Notes: generated from the sequence alone by a model not told the origin. A stretch of 64,000 nucleotides of DNA from Antarcticimicrobium sp040365005 (GCF_040365005.1 NZ_BAABWV010000015.1:1-64000), one strand, 5' to 3'. Positions 33,849 through 43,375 are shown, numbered from the stretch's first letter. Translations and numbers: made by a program.

Positions 33849-33871
33849 AAATCGCCCTTGTAGGGCGATTT
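33849..33871. repeat. 10-base perfect inverted repeat followed by T-rich tract
   Basis: AAATCGCCCT (33849-33858) pairs with AGGGCGATTT (33862-33871) around TGT, with TCT following. It can act as a terminator or as part of the oriT structure. The AGGGCG core is of the size seen in relaxase recognition repeats. Confidence 0.5.
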
Positions 33872-33881
33872 TCTACATTGA

Positions 33882-33934
33882 GTACAAGCCCTTATAGCCG
33901 ACCCCACTTGCGTTGGGAGTCGGCGGGCTTGTAC
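33882..33934. repeat. Long compound inverted repeat just upstream of mobC
   Basis: GTACAAGCCC (33882-33891) and GGGCTTGTAC (33925-33934) pair perfectly. Inside them GCCGAC (33897-33902) and GTCGGC (33919-33924) pair again, giving a long two-part stem. This is the best single candidate for a relaxosome hairpin. Confidence 0.55.
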
Positions 33935-33968
33935 GAAGTTGGCAAGAAATAGGAACGTTAACTTCAAA

Positions 33969-34556
33969 ATGCCCCGCCGTCGTAGACTATCAGAGATCGA
34001 GCGATCGACCATCGCCCAGGACCGCCGGAACGGCGTCTCTGCGGCGTCGTTGGCAGCCCACTACGATGTCAGCCTTAAGACGATCTACAACGTGGTGAAC
34101 CACCGGGATGAGCGTCAGACAGCGAACGGCAGCCGATCGCGGGTTGTGGGGATCCGGGTCTCGGACGACGACCTGCGCCGGTTCGACGCGGCGCTGTCGC
34201 GGCGCGGGATTGCGCACCGCTCGGATGCAATGCGCCGCCTGATGCTGGCGGCCGAAGGTGTCTTCCTGCCCGACGACGAGATGTGCGACGAGTTGCGCAG
34301 CCTCGGCGCCGCGCTCAACCGGATCGGCAACAACGTGAACCAGATCGCGCGACGTCTGAACGAGGCCAAGGTGCGGGGCGAGAGATTGTCCTACCCGGCC
34401 TCAAGTCACCGTGACGTCCGCGCCCTTGCAGGTCTGGTCTTCGATCTGGCCGACCAGGTCCAGGAGATGTCGCGTGCGCGGCGCAGCGTGCTGGACCTTG
34501 AGATCAGCTCTGCCCTGGCGGGCCTCGCCGAGAGGAATGAGAATGGCGCGGAGTGA
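33969..34556 (+). CDS. mobC: MobC-type mobilisation accessory protein
   Basis: This 195-residue protein has an N-terminal helix-turn-helix (RRNGVSAASLAAHYDVSLKT) and a MobC region with the conserved LGAALNRIGNNVNQIARRLN helix. MobC proteins bind oriT and help the relaxase open the strands; the extra helix-turn-helix may give it sequence specificity or self-repression. The ATG at 33969 is chosen over the upstream TTG at 33939. It overlaps the relaxase start by 14 bases, so the two are translated together. Confidence 0.88.
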   Translation: MPRRRRLSEIERSTIAQDRRNGVSAASLAAHYDVSLKTIYNVVNHRDERQTANGSRSRVVGIRVSDDDLRRFDAALSRRGIAHRSDAMRRLMLAAEGVFLPDDEMCDELRSLGAALNRIGNNVNQIARRLNEAKVRGERLSYPASSHRDVRALAGLVFDLADQVQEMSRARRSVLDLEISSALAGLAERNENGAE

Positions 34557-36891
34557 CCGGGTCCGTGGCATCGACCCGGCGCTATTTGACCGCGGCTGGA
34601 GCCGGGTTTCGGGATCCTGGCAGGGGCTTTCCAAGGGCGCGCAGATGGTTCGGGCCGCGCGCGGCTATTCGCCAGCGATCTTCAAGGCTATCTCGAAAGG
34701 GGGCTGCCACACCGGGGTGCAGTTACGGGCGCAGCTCACATATCTCACGACGAAGTCGACCCATATCCTCGACAGCCGCGGCACCCATGACGGGAAGAAG
34801 CAGCTCTCGGAAGCCGAGATCAACCGCGTGGCGCGGCGGTTCGAGAACCAGTGGAACGAGCGCTACAGCCCCAAGCTTGGCCATACGTCGCATCTGCTGA
34901 TGGCATTCCCGGTTGGGACCAGGGGTGAAGAGGTGCGCGATATCACCCAGGCGGTCTGCGAGAAGTTCTTTCAAGGTGAGGGGTCGCAATTCGACTATAT
35001 TGCTGCAATACACCAAGATCGCGCGCATCCACATGCGCATATCGTTCTGAACCGCCGCAGCAAGGATGGCGAAATGTTCTTTCTCGGGAAGGATCATCAC
35101 TTCAACTACGACGCCTTTCGCGAGGCGATGGTCGAAGCGGCTAGAGGACATGGGATCCGCCTTGAGGCGACGCGTCGTCTGGATCGCGGCGTCACGACCT
35201 ACCGCGCCGAGATCGATGAAATCTACAAGGCCCGCGACGAAGGCCGTCCCCCTGTCGAGCGCCAGAGAACCGGCGCTGACCTGGCGGCCGCTCTGGAAAC
35301 CGTCCGACAGAATGCCCTGATCTATCGCGGGCTCGCGGCGGAAGCGTCACGTTCGAATTTCGAAGACGTGGCCGAGGCGCTCGAGAGGGCCAGCACCATC
35401 CTTGCCAGTGGCGGTCAGATTCAATCTGACGGAGCCATCTATATGTCCCAAGACGAAGCAGCGTTCGACACACTGATCACCGAGTTTTCTCAGAATATTC
35501 GCCAGATCGAGGCGGCGATCGACAGGGCGCCGGCGGCCGAGAAGCCGGTGATCGAGCGCAAGCTGACCGACGTTCTGGCCTCGGTCGCGCATCTGAACCC
35601 GCTTGGGGATCGCTCCGCCGCCCTGGTCGATGCCCCATCCCGGGACGGCATCTATGCAAGGCCGAACTTAAGTGAAGAACACCTCGCGCGTCTTGACGAT
35701 GGAGAGGTGGCACCAAAGCTGGCCGAGGCGTTGCAAGGCACGGGCATCGATGCCGAGGCTGTGGCCGCGCGCCTGCGGGAGGGGGCAGGCAATGCCGCAT
35801 TGGAGCGCCAGTGGCTGGCACAGGATCTGCAAGGGATTGCCAAAGCAAGCGACCTCGATCTGGAGAAACCTGCGGACCGGGAAGAAGCGCTCGACCGGCT
35901 GGAAGCCGTGCATGTTCGGTTGGGCGATGTCCTGACCGACGTAAGCGTCCTTCGCGCGCCAACCGAGATCGACGAGGTGGACAACGCTGAGCCAGCGCTC
36001 GGCGAGCGGTTGGCGGTACCAGAGGGTGATCTCGAGAATGACGGGCCCGACATTTTTGCCCCATCGGAGCGGCAGGCGTTCAGGGCGCTGGTGGCGCAGT
36101 TCCGTCGGACGGATTTCGATCATCCGTTTTCCGACGACCCCTCTGTACGGCGGGCAGGCGCTGTGGAGGTGGAAGAGGCCCGCGCCGCGTTCGATGCCTA
36201 CGCGCAGAAATCGCCGCAACATGCCGAACTGGCGTCGATGGCCTGGGACCAGATGACTGACAGCCGAAAGCCGCCGCAATACGCGGTATCGAAACAGGAC
36301 CGCACGCTTCATGCTGGCGACATGGACCTCGCCTTGCGGGATCCTTCGGATCATCTCGGTCCGATCACCGAAGAGCTCCGCACCCTCGCTCGCTATCGCA
36401 CGGAGATGCCGGATGATGAATTCGGTGCGGCCGTTCAGGACGAAATCAACCACCTTCGTTCGCTCGGCGCGTCGCGTGCCTATATCAGCGAGCGCAGTTT
36501 CGAGATCGAGGACCAGGCGCGACAAGACTACGCCGAGCGCCGGTATATGGAAGAGACCGCCCCAACCGTCATGGCCTTTGTGCGAAACGCCGACGTCGAG
36601 GGCCCGCTCTCCGAGTCAGAGCAGCAGGGCATCGTCCGGCAGATAAACGCGCGACTAAGCCCAGACGCAATCGACGCGCTGCGGGCCGGCAACGCAGAAG
36701 TCCTCGACAAGTTCACTGAGGATCCGCTGCGCCAGCTAGAACTCGCCAGGACCTATCTTCAAAGCAGCGAGGTCACTGCGCACGGTCCGGCGATGGAGCG
36801 CGTTCTCGATGCATTGGCCGAAGAGCAGATCGAGGCGCAGCGCGCGCGCCACGCCGCGGCACATGGTGAGAAGGGAATCACCCATGGATAA
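34543..36891 (+). CDS. VirD2-like conjugative relaxase
   Basis: This 782-residue protein has a relaxase domain in its first 200 residues. Y67 in LTYLTTKS is a candidate catalytic tyrosine and H157/H162/H164/H166 in IHQDRAHPHAHIVLNRR form the metal site. It would nick oriT, stay on the 5' end and be carried into the recipient. The long C-terminal 550 residues are acidic and helical and probably contact the coupling protein. A GAGAGG ribosome-binding site lies 7 bases before the ATG at 34543; the ATG at 34537 is too close to it. Overlaps with mobC (14 bases) and virD4 (8 bases) make a coupled operon. Confidence 0.9.
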   Translation: MARSDRVRGIDPALFDRGWSRVSGSWQGLSKGAQMVRAARGYSPAIFKAISKGGCHTGVQLRAQLTYLTTKSTHILDSRGTHDGKKQLSEAEINRVARRFENQWNERYSPKLGHTSHLLMAFPVGTRGEEVRDITQAVCEKFFQGEGSQFDYIAAIHQDRAHPHAHIVLNRRSKDGEMFFLGKDHHFNYDAFREAMVEAARGHGIRLEATRRLDRGVTTYRAEIDEIYKARDEGRPPVERQRTGADLAAALETVRQNALIYRGLAAEASRSNFEDVAEALERASTILASGGQIQSDGAIYMSQDEAAFDTLITEFSQNIRQIEAAIDRAPAAEKPVIERKLTDVLASVAHLNPLGDRSAALVDAPSRDGIYARPNLSEEHLARLDDGEVAPKLAEALQGTGIDAEAVAARLREGAGNAALERQWLAQDLQGIAKASDLDLEKPADREEALDRLEAVHVRLGDVLTDVSVLRAPTEIDEVDNAEPALGERLAVPEGDLENDGPDIFAPSERQAFRALVAQFRRTDFDHPFSDDPSVRRAGAVEVEEARAAFDAYAQKSPQHAELASMAWDQMTDSRKPPQYAVSKQDRTLHAGDMDLALRDPSDHLGPITEELRTLARYRTEMPDDEFGAAVQDEINHLRSLGASRAYISERSFEIEDQARQDYAERRYMEETAPTVMAFVRNADVEGPLSESEQQGIVRQINARLSPDAIDALRAGNAEVLDKFTEDPLRQLELARTYLQSSEVTAHGPAMERVLDALAEEQIEAQRARHAAAHGEKGITHG

Positions 36892-38839
36892 AGGCAAGAT
36901 TGCCCTCGGAGTGTTGAGCCTCGTGCTGGTCGGTCTCGCCATGGGCTATGTCGTGGCGACCGACTTTGTCATGTTCCGATATGGGCTCTCACCCACGCGT
37001 TTCGACGTCACCCTGCTTGCCCGCGAATATCGGGGTCTGTCTCAGTCTGCGCCGAAGGACTTCCTCTGGGTGAACCTCATCCTTGGCGGCTTCGGCCTGG
37101 CATCGCTGATGCTGAGCGTCACGCTTCTGGGGGATGCATTGACCCGCTTCGGGACGACGCATTGGCAGACCCGCAGCGAGATGAAGAGGAACGGTTTCTT
37201 TGCCAAGCCCGGTGGCGGCTTCCTTCTGGGCAAGCTTGGCTCCCCGAAGTCCAAGCGCCCGTTCCTTGTCTCAAAAACCTTCCCCCACGCACTGATCGTG
37301 GCGCCCACGGGCCGCGGCAAGGGCGTGGGATTTGTGATCCCGAATCTGCTCACCTACAAAGGCTCTGCCGTGGTACTCGACGTGAAAGGCGAGAACTTCC
37401 GCGAGACCTCGCGCTTCCGCGCCAGCATGGGGGACAAGGTCTTCCGCTTCGCACCGACCGACTGGGATCGACCGACCCACCGTTACAACCCGCTGGCGCG
37501 CATCGCGGCCATGACCAACCCTGACCGGCAGCAGATGGAGCTAAAACTCACCGCCAAGCTCTTCCTGCAAACCGACAACGAAAAGCTGAGCGGGCTTTTG
37601 GCCGGGGGCATCGACCTTTTTGTGGCAGCGGGCCTTCTCGCCTTCGAGCGCGGCGTGCCGACCATCGGCGAGATCTATCGCATCACAGCCTCGGGGGGCG
37701 ACAAGCAGAAGGAATACTTGAAGCGTTCGCAGGAGGTGAAGAACAAGTCGGCCAAACTGATCTTCGAGCGTATGGCATCGACCAACAATGACACCCTCAC
37801 TTCCTACCTCTCCCTCCTGATGACATCGGGCCTCGACACCTGGGACAACCGCGCGATCGACGCCGCCACCGCGACCTCTGACTTCTCATTCCGGGAAATC
37901 CGCCGCAGCCCACATGCGATCTATCTTGTGGTCGAGTCAGAGATGATCCGCCCGTTGGCTCCGCTGATCCGTCTCTTTTTCTCAGACCTGATCGCCTCGC
38001 TGCAGGCACAGGAGCCCGCGGACGATGAACCCTGGCCCGTGATGATCATGCTCGACGAGTTCGACCGGCTGGGGAAAATGCCGATCATCGCCGAAAGCAT
38101 CAAGACGCTGCGCTCCTTCGGCGGAAACCTCGCCATCGTCACCCAGACCATCCCTGCGCTGGACGAAATCTATGGCGAGAATACCCGCAGGTCGCTTCAA
38201 GGCGGCGCGGGTGTGAAGCTCTACCTCACCCCGTCAGAGCAGAAGACGATCGAGGAGTTGAGCCAGGCCGTCGGCAAGACCACCAAGCGTGTGGTGACCC
38301 GCTCCCGCGCTGTTGGCCGCAATCCGTTCGAAGGGCGCAGCGTCTCAGAGCGAACCGAGGATACCCCGCTCCTGACAGAGGATGAGGCCCGACGCATGGA
38401 TCTCGATGAGGTCATCCTTGTGATCGACGCGCAGATGCCTATCCGCGCGAGAAGGGTGAAGTATTTCGAGGACCCTGCCCTGAATGTGCTGCACGCGGGT
38501 CAATCGGGGAGCTTCCCGTATCCGGACGAGGATAGACTGCGGCGGGATCGGCAAATGTCCGAAACCCGCGAGACTGTAGAAAAGCTGAAGCTGGAGCTAC
38601 AGGAGGTGCGGGCGTTGAATGTCGCGCCGGACGCGGACCCAAACGCGGCGAAGCCATCGAAGACTGATCCTTTTAGTTCAACGAAGGCCCGCGGCCGCGC
38701 GGCTCGTGCTGCTGCGAGCGGCGGTGTCCAGGATCAGCTGTCGCTTGATATCGAGGGATTGGGTATCACGAGCACAGACCGGACGGCGCTTGCTTCGGCA
38801 GTTCAGACGACGAGGGCGATAATTGCCGAGCACGGGTGA
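36884..38839 (+). CDS. virD4: VirD4/TraG type IV coupling ATPase
   Basis: This 651-residue coupling protein has two N-terminal membrane helices (residues ~6-28 and ~60-85), Walker A APTGRGKG (140-147) and Walker B MIMLDEFDRLGKMP near 390. It passes the relaxase-bound strand from the cytosol to the VirB channel. The C-terminus (from about 580) is low-complexity and charged, probably for cargo contact. It overlaps the relaxase stop by 8 bases. The expected next genes, virB, lie 14 kb further on beyond the stress island, on the other strand. Confidence 0.93.
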   Translation: MDKGKIALGVLSLVLVGLAMGYVVATDFVMFRYGLSPTRFDVTLLAREYRGLSQSAPKDFLWVNLILGGFGLASLMLSVTLLGDALTRFGTTHWQTRSEMKRNGFFAKPGGGFLLGKLGSPKSKRPFLVSKTFPHALIVAPTGRGKGVGFVIPNLLTYKGSAVVLDVKGENFRETSRFRASMGDKVFRFAPTDWDRPTHRYNPLARIAAMTNPDRQQMELKLTAKLFLQTDNEKLSGLLAGGIDLFVAAGLLAFERGVPTIGEIYRITASGGDKQKEYLKRSQEVKNKSAKLIFERMASTNNDTLTSYLSLLMTSGLDTWDNRAIDAATATSDFSFREIRRSPHAIYLVVESEMIRPLAPLIRLFFSDLIASLQAQEPADDEPWPVMIMLDEFDRLGKMPIIAESIKTLRSFGGNLAIVTQTIPALDEIYGENTRRSLQGGAGVKLYLTPSEQKTIEELSQAVGKTTKRVVTRSRAVGRNPFEGRSVSERTEDTPLLTEDEARRMDLDEVILVIDAQMPIRARRVKYFEDPALNVLHAGQSGSFPYPDEDRLRRDRQMSETRETVEKLKLELQEVRALNVAPDADPNAAKPSKTDPFSSTKARGRAARAAASGGVQDQLSLDIEGLGITSTDRTALASAVQTTRAIIAEHG

Positions 38840-39030
38840 ATTCTCAACTGCGGACCTTCGCGCAAGGCCCGGCGAATAGCGGTTCCGAGCCCATTTCGAC
38901 CGATGCTGCGATCGGCACGAATGTCAGCTCATTTTTTGCGACCACAAGCGGAGACCAAACAGGCTATGCTAGCTACAGCGAGATGCGTTCGTCTTCGTAC
39001 AGTTGCCGCTATGTGAAATAGATATTGGAA
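38840..39030 (+). other. Spacer between virD4 and the stress island
   Basis: This 190-base gap contains no gene. It ends the conjugation operon and must hold the promoter of the MFS gene. I see no clear terminator or insertion-sequence end, so the left edge of the stress island cannot be fixed here. Confidence 0.4.
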
Positions 39031-40287
39031 ATGCTTCGGATTCCTCTTAGATATCTCTCGATCCTCGTCAGCGTCGCCCTGCTGGTTATCGGTAACGGCC
39101 TTCAACAGACGCTGGTCGGTCTGCGCGCGGGCATCGAAGGATATGCCGAAGAAACGGTCGGCGTGATGATGTCGGCCTATTTCGTCGGGTTTGTATTCGC
39201 CTCGATTCAGGCGCCGCGGGTGATCCAGCGGGTCGGGCATATCCGCGCCTTCGCTGCTTTCGCTTCGGCCGCGTCTGCCTTTGCGCTTTGCTTTGCGATC
39301 TTCGTCTCGCCGCCGGTCTGGATCGCGCTCAGGGTTGCACAGGGTGCTTGTTGGGCCGGGCTGATCATCATCGTGGAAAGCTGGCTCAATGCCTCAGCGG
39401 AACGCAGTTGGCGCGGACGTGTGCTCGCGATCTATTCCATCGTGATGTACGCGGCCTGGGCGGCGAGCCAGCCGATGGTCGGACTGGCGCCGACATCGGG
39501 CTTCGTTCTTTTCGCCGTCGTGTCGATCTGCATGTCACTGGCACTGGTCCCGATCACGCTCAGCCGCGCGGGCGGTCCGGGCGTCGTGCTTGCAACGCGC
39601 CTGGAACTGAAGCGCCTCTTCGCGATCTCGCCGACGGCCCTTGCTGGGGCCTTTGTATTGGGCGCAACGGTCGCGGCCTTTTTCGGGATGGCGCCGGTGG
39701 CGAGCCAGCAGGCCGGCTTCACAGATACTCAGACCGGCACAATCCTCTCGGCGGCCCTGATCGGGGCTCTGGTCTTGCAATGGCCTTTGGGCTGGCTGTC
39801 GGACAAGGCCGATCGCCGTCTCATCATCCTCTGCAGCAGCCTCGCCGGTCTTCTCGCCGCACTTCTGCTCGGCCTGCTCCTGTCGAGTGCTGCGCAGATA
39901 GTTGCGGTTGTATTGTCCTTCGTTCTAGGCGGCACGCTTCTGCCGCTTTATTCGGTCTGTCTGGCCGAGGTGAACGACCGGATCGACGAGGGTGAGCTGA
40001 TTGCCGCGGCGAGCGGCTTTGTGTTGGTTTACGGGGTCGGCTCCGCCGCCGGACCGTTCGCGGCAAGCGTGACGATGGGATGGGTGGGACCGTCCGGCCT
40101 GTTCTACTTCATCGTTGCGATCCTGGGCCTGTTCGCAGCCTACGGCACCTTGCGTATCCGGCTTCGGGAAAAGACCGTCATCGCGGACAAGCAGCCCTAC
40201 GTCGCCACGCCCAGCACCAGCCACGCGGCATTGCCATTGCATCCGGACGCGCAGGATCGGGCCACAGGAGAACCCGCGCCGCGGTGA
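39031..40287 (+). CDS. MFS transporter, YcaD-like
   Basis: This protein of about 418 residues has 12 predicted membrane helices and the YcaD/UPF0226-like order: RYLSILVSVALLVIGNGLQQ at the start, LVGLRAGIEGYAEETVGVMM, and a WLSDKADRRLII loop equivalent to the MFS A-motif (GxxxDRxGRR type). Its substrate is unknown. It opens the stress island and is convergent with ftsH, 6 bases between their stops. The ATG at 39031 is taken over the TTG at 39025. Its place in a tLST-like island recalls the exporters at the edges of those loci. Confidence 0.85.
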   Translation: MLRIPLRYLSILVSVALLVIGNGLQQTLVGLRAGIEGYAEETVGVMMSAYFVGFVFASIQAPRVIQRVGHIRAFAAFASAASAFALCFAIFVSPPVWIALRVAQGACWAGLIIIVESWLNASAERSWRGRVLAIYSIVMYAAWAASQPMVGLAPTSGFVLFAVVSICMSLALVPITLSRAGGPGVVLATRLELKRLFAISPTALAGAFVLGATVAAFFGMAPVASQQAGFTDTQTGTILSAALIGALVLQWPLGWLSDKADRRLIILCSSLAGLLAALLLGLLLSSAAQIVAVVLSFVLGGTLLPLYSVCLAEVNDRIDEGELIAAASGFVLVYGVGSAAGPFAASVTMGWVGPSGLFYFIVAILGLFAAYGTLRIRLREKTVIADKQPYVATPSTSHAALPLHPDAQDRATGEPAPR

Positions 40288-40293
40288 TCTGTT

Positions 40294-42126
40294 TCACGCT
40301 GCCTCGGCCGGCTGTTTGACGCCGTCGGCGATCCGCTTCAGATCCGCGTCTTCCAGCGTCTCGCGCTCCAGCAGTTCGGCCGAAGAGCTTTCCAGCAACG
40401 CGCGGTTCTCGTCCAGAAGCGCGAGTGTGCGCTCGAAAATGCTGTCGATCACGTCCTTTACCGCCTGATCCATGCGTTCGGCAGTGGCGTCGCTGTAGCG
40501 ACGATTCAGCCACGAGCCCTGGTCGCCCTGACCCAGGAAATTGCCACGTTCGGTGTCGTAGGCCACGTGGCCCAGTTCGTCGTCCATGCCGTAGCGCGCC
40601 ACCATCGACCGCGCGATGTCGGTGGCGCGGGCGAGATCGTCGGAGGCGCCGGTCGAAAGGTGGCCATAGATGATCTTTTCCGCCGCGCGGCCGCCCAGCA
40701 GGACGGCGATCTTGTTCTCCAGCTCCTCGCGGGTCATCAGGTAACGGTCCTCGGTCGGCCGCTGGATCGTGTAGCCGAGTGCGCCGATGCCGCGCGGGAT
40801 GATGGAGACCTTGTGCACTTCGTCCACGCCCGGCAGGGCCATGCCGACGATGGCGTGCCCCATCTCGTGATGGGCGACGATCTCGCGCTCCTTCTCATTC
40901 AGCCGACGGTTCTTCTTTTCCAGCCCGGCGACGATGCGCTCTACCGCTTGCGTGAAATCCTGCATCTCGACGTGGGTAGCCCGGCGCCGTGTCGCCATCA
41001 GTGCGGCCTCGTTCACCAGGTTTGCTAGGTCCGCGCCGGAAAACCCCGTGGTCAGCGCCGCGATCTGGTCCGGGTCGACGCCATCGGCCACCTTGATCTT
41101 CTTCATGTGCACTTCGAGAATCTGCACCCGCCCGGCGCGGTCGGGGCGGTCCACCAGCACCTGCCGGTCGAAACGGCCCGCGCGCAGCAACGCCGGGTCG
41201 AGGATTTCGGGCCGGTTCGTTGCGGCCAGCAGAACGACGCCCTCGGTCGGATCGAAACCGTCGAGTTCGGTCAGAAGCTGGTTCAACGTCTGCTCGCGTT
41301 CGTCATGGCCCCCGCCGGGATGCTGGCCCGCGGCGCGGGACCGGCCAAGCGCGTCCAATTCGTCCACGAAAATGATGGCCGGCGCTGCCTTCCTCGCCTG
41401 CTCGAAGAGGTCGCGTACCCGCGCGGCGCCGACGCCCACGAACATCTCCACGAATTCCGAGCCGGATATCGAGTAGAAAGGCACGCCCGCCTCGCCGGCA
41501 ACGGCCTTGGCCAGCAACGTCTTGCCGGTGCCGGGCGGGCCGACGAGAAGCACGCCCTTGGGCATCCGCGCGCCCAGGCCGCCGTAATGCTCGGGGTCCT
41601 TCAGGAACTCGACGATCTCTTCAAGTTCCTGCTTGGCCTCGTCCACGCCCGCCACATCGTCGAAACCGACCTTGGTGTCGCTCTCGACATAGATCTTGGC
41701 CTTGCTCTTGCCGATCGACATGAAGCCGCCCATCCCCTGCCGCTCGGCGAACTTGCGGATGAAGAAAATCCAGATGCCGACGAAGACAAGCGCCGGCAGC
41801 ACCCAGGATAGCAGCGTTGTGAGCCAGGTGTTCTCGACCGCCCCGGTATAGGTGATATCGGCCTCTTCAAGACGCTCGATCATGTCGGCGGGCACGGTGG
41901 TGGCGACAAAACCGGTCTTGCCGTCCTGCGGCTCGCTGAACGTGCCGCGGATCGTATCGCTGCCGATCACGACTTCCTCGATGACACCCTCACCGAGATA
42001 ATCCTCGAACTGGCTGTAGGGGATTGCGGCAATGGTCTGGGACTGCACCCAGAGATCGCGAAGCAGAACGACCCCGAAGATCGCGAGCAGGACATACCAG
42101 AAATTGATCTGTGTTTTCTTGTCCAT
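40294..42126 (-). CDS. ftsH: FtsH membrane-bound AAA+ zinc protease
   Basis: This 610-residue FtsH has two N-terminal membrane helices (8-28 and 101-124). It has an AAA+ module with Walker A GPPGTGKT (196-203), FVDELDALG as Walker B and the SRH (NRPEILDPALLRAGRFD), and the zinc site HEMGH (420-424). It degrades misfolded membrane and short-lived cytosolic proteins. It is shorter than some chromosomal copies and is divergent from the Hsp20 genes, with a shared promoter region between. AGGAGG lies 7 bases before the ATG at 42126; the longer open frame upstream lacks coding character. Confidence 0.95.
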   Translation of the reverse strand: MDKKTQINFWYVLLAIFGVVLLRDLWVQSQTIAAIPYSQFEDYLGEGVIEEVVIGSDTIRGTFSEPQDGKTGFVATTVPADMIERLEEADITYTGAVENTWLTTLLSWVLPALVFVGIWIFFIRKFAERQGMGGFMSIGKSKAKIYVESDTKVGFDDVAGVDEAKQELEEIVEFLKDPEHYGGLGARMPKGVLLVGPPGTGKTLLAKAVAGEAGVPFYSISGSEFVEMFVGVGAARVRDLFEQARKAAPAIIFVDELDALGRSRAAGQHPGGGHDEREQTLNQLLTELDGFDPTEGVVLLAATNRPEILDPALLRAGRFDRQVLVDRPDRAGRVQILEVHMKKIKVADGVDPDQIAALTTGFSGADLANLVNEAALMATRRRATHVEMQDFTQAVERIVAGLEKKNRRLNEKEREIVAHHEMGHAIVGMALPGVDEVHKVSIIPRGIGALGYTIQRPTEDRYLMTREELENKIAVLLGGRAAEKIIYGHLSTGASDDLARATDIARSMVARYGMDDELGHVAYDTERGNFLGQGDQGSWLNRRYSDATAERMDQAVKDVIDSIFERTLALLDENRALLESSSAELLERETLEDADLKRIADGVKQPAEAA

Positions 42127-42462
42127 TGGCGGCAATCCTCCTTTCTTGATGCTGCCAAACATAATTCCTGACACACCCTCTTGACAAGATTTTACACCCT
42201 TCCCAAATGCTTGAGTGCGGGATGCCGCTGAATGGGTCCCGGAGATGTTGGTGAGATACGAGGCGTGTGCATGATGCAACGCTTCGGTCCCGTCATCGGC
42301 CGCGAGGTGCATCTGTTGGCCTTGCGTATCGAAACACGTGGTCGCCATGCGTCTTCGTGCAGGCTCGCAACCGGGCCCCTCCCTTCGCGACAGTCCCGCA
42401 ACGTGAAACGCGGTCCGCCCGCTGCGGACCCCCGATGTTGTGACCAGGAAGAGGAGGATACG
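42127..42462. promoter_or_regulatory. Divergent promoter region of ftsH and the hsp20 operon
   Basis: This 336-base gap has no gene. CTTGACAAG at 42180-42188 is a palindrome that offers a CTTGAC (plus) or CTTGTC (minus) -35 element of heat-shock sigma-32 type. A CCAAAT follows 17 bases downstream on the plus strand and a TTATGT at similar distance on the minus strand. Heat-shock control fits the gene content but is inferred. Confidence 0.35.
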
Positions 42463-42909
42463 ATGCTGAACTACGGACTGTCCCAGGCGCAATGGGATCC
42501 CTTCGCGGAACTGCGCCAGCTTCAATCGCAGATGAACCGCATGTTCGAAGGCGGCGGGCGTAGCCAGCGTGCAAGCGATGGCAACTGGCCCCCGGTCAAC
42601 ATGTGGCTGGGCGACGAAAGCGTGGTCGTCACCGCCGAGATGCCCGGTGTGGGCAAGGACGACATCGACCTGACGGTGCGCGAGAACACCCTGATCATTT
42701 CGGGCAAGCGCAATCCGTCCACCGATGACGAAGATGCCGCATGGCATCGTCGCGAGCGCCCGCATGGCGAGTTCTCACGTTCCGTCCGCCTGCCGCTGCG
42801 CGTTGATCCCGACAAGGTCGAGGCACGCGCGAAGAACGGCGTGCTGGAGATCGAGATGGGCCGCCCCGATGCGGAACGGCCGCGCAAGATCAAGGTCAAG
42901 GCAAGCTGA
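42463..42909 (+). CDS. Small heat-shock protein Hsp20, first copy
   Basis: This 148-residue protein has an N-terminal arm (SQAQWDPFAELRQLQSQMNR), the alpha-crystallin domain (VVVTAEMPGVGKDDIDLTVR to GVLEIEMG) and a C-terminal IKV in RPRKIKVKAS that fits the I-x-V anchor. These oligomers hold unfolding proteins in a refoldable state under heat. GAGGAGG stands 6 bases before the start. It is the first gene of an operon with two more Hsp20 genes, and ClpK follows; this set mirrors the shsp20-clpK heart of tLST islands. Confidence 0.93.
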   Translation: MLNYGLSQAQWDPFAELRQLQSQMNRMFEGGGRSQRASDGNWPPVNMWLGDESVVVTAEMPGVGKDDIDLTVRENTLIISGKRNPSTDDEDAAWHRRERPHGEFSRSVRLPLRVDPDKVEARAKNGVLEIEMGRPDAERPRKIKVKAS

Positions 42910-42936
42910 CAGCTGAAACGAGAGGAGGAAAGAACC

Positions 42937-43338
42937 ATGGCAAACGAAATGCAGAAAACCGGCGGCGATGTGGCCCGGTCCGAAGCGGAAGAAACCCGCG
43001 ATACCGGCCCGACTTTCCGTCCCGCCACGGACATCTTCGAGAAGGACGATGTGGTGACGCTGACCATCGACATGCCGGGCGTTGTCCCGGACAGCGTCGA
43101 TGTCTCGGTCGAGAACCGCTCGCTCACGGTGCGGGGCACGATCGAGGCGCCCGTGCCCGAAGGCTATCGGCGCATCTATGCAGAATACGCGCCCGGCACC
43201 TTCGAGCGGGCCTTCAGCCTGCCCGACACCATCGACGCCGACAAGATCGACGCCACCCATCGTGACGGCGTCCTCACGCTCACCCTGAAGAAGAGCGAGG
43301 CCGCCAAGCCGAAACAGATCAAGGTCAAGGCCGCCTGA
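42937..43338 (+). CDS. Small heat-shock protein Hsp20, second copy
   Basis: This 133-residue protein has the shortest N-terminal arm of the three (about 25 residues), an alpha-crystallin core with VVTLTIDMPGVVPDSVDVSV and GVLTLTLKK, and an IKVKAA tail. It differs from the first copy by a charged start (MANEMQKTGG) and may form mixed oligomers with it. A GAGAGGAGG ribosome-binding site precedes the ATG. The 27-base gap from the first copy shows co-transcription. Confidence 0.92.
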   Translation: MANEMQKTGGDVARSEAEETRDTGPTFRPATDIFEKDDVVTLTIDMPGVVPDSVDVSVENRSLTVRGTIEAPVPEGYRRIYAEYAPGTFERAFSLPDTIDADKIDATHRDGVLTLTLKKSEAAKPKQIKVKAA

Positions 43339-43375
43339 GGCGACCCGGACCGAAACAGGAAAGGAGGAAATGACA

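Larger units (their letters stand above)
33477..33968 (+). other. Structured non-coding region, candidate oriT
   Basis: This 490-base gap between divergent virC1 and mobC has four nested or adjacent inverted repeats and many short repeated words (agacg, gcgatgcg). It lacks any gene with a ribosome-binding site. The region sits immediately before mobC and the relaxase, where transfer origins of this type usually lie. The largest hairpin ends 35 bases before the mobC start. I could not find an exact nic consensus, so oriT is an inference. Confidence 0.55.

Noticed and set aside
33849..33871. RSF1010-type or IncP-type nic consensus in the oriT candidate
   Set aside because: I looked for TAAGTGCG and ATCCTG near the hairpins and found neither, so oriT is proposed only from structure and position.
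42127..42765. Extending FtsH to the far upstream start of its open frame
   Set aside because: The ATG at 42126 has an AGGAGG site and gives the normal FtsH N-terminal helix; the extension crosses the divergent promoter and the hsp20 gene.
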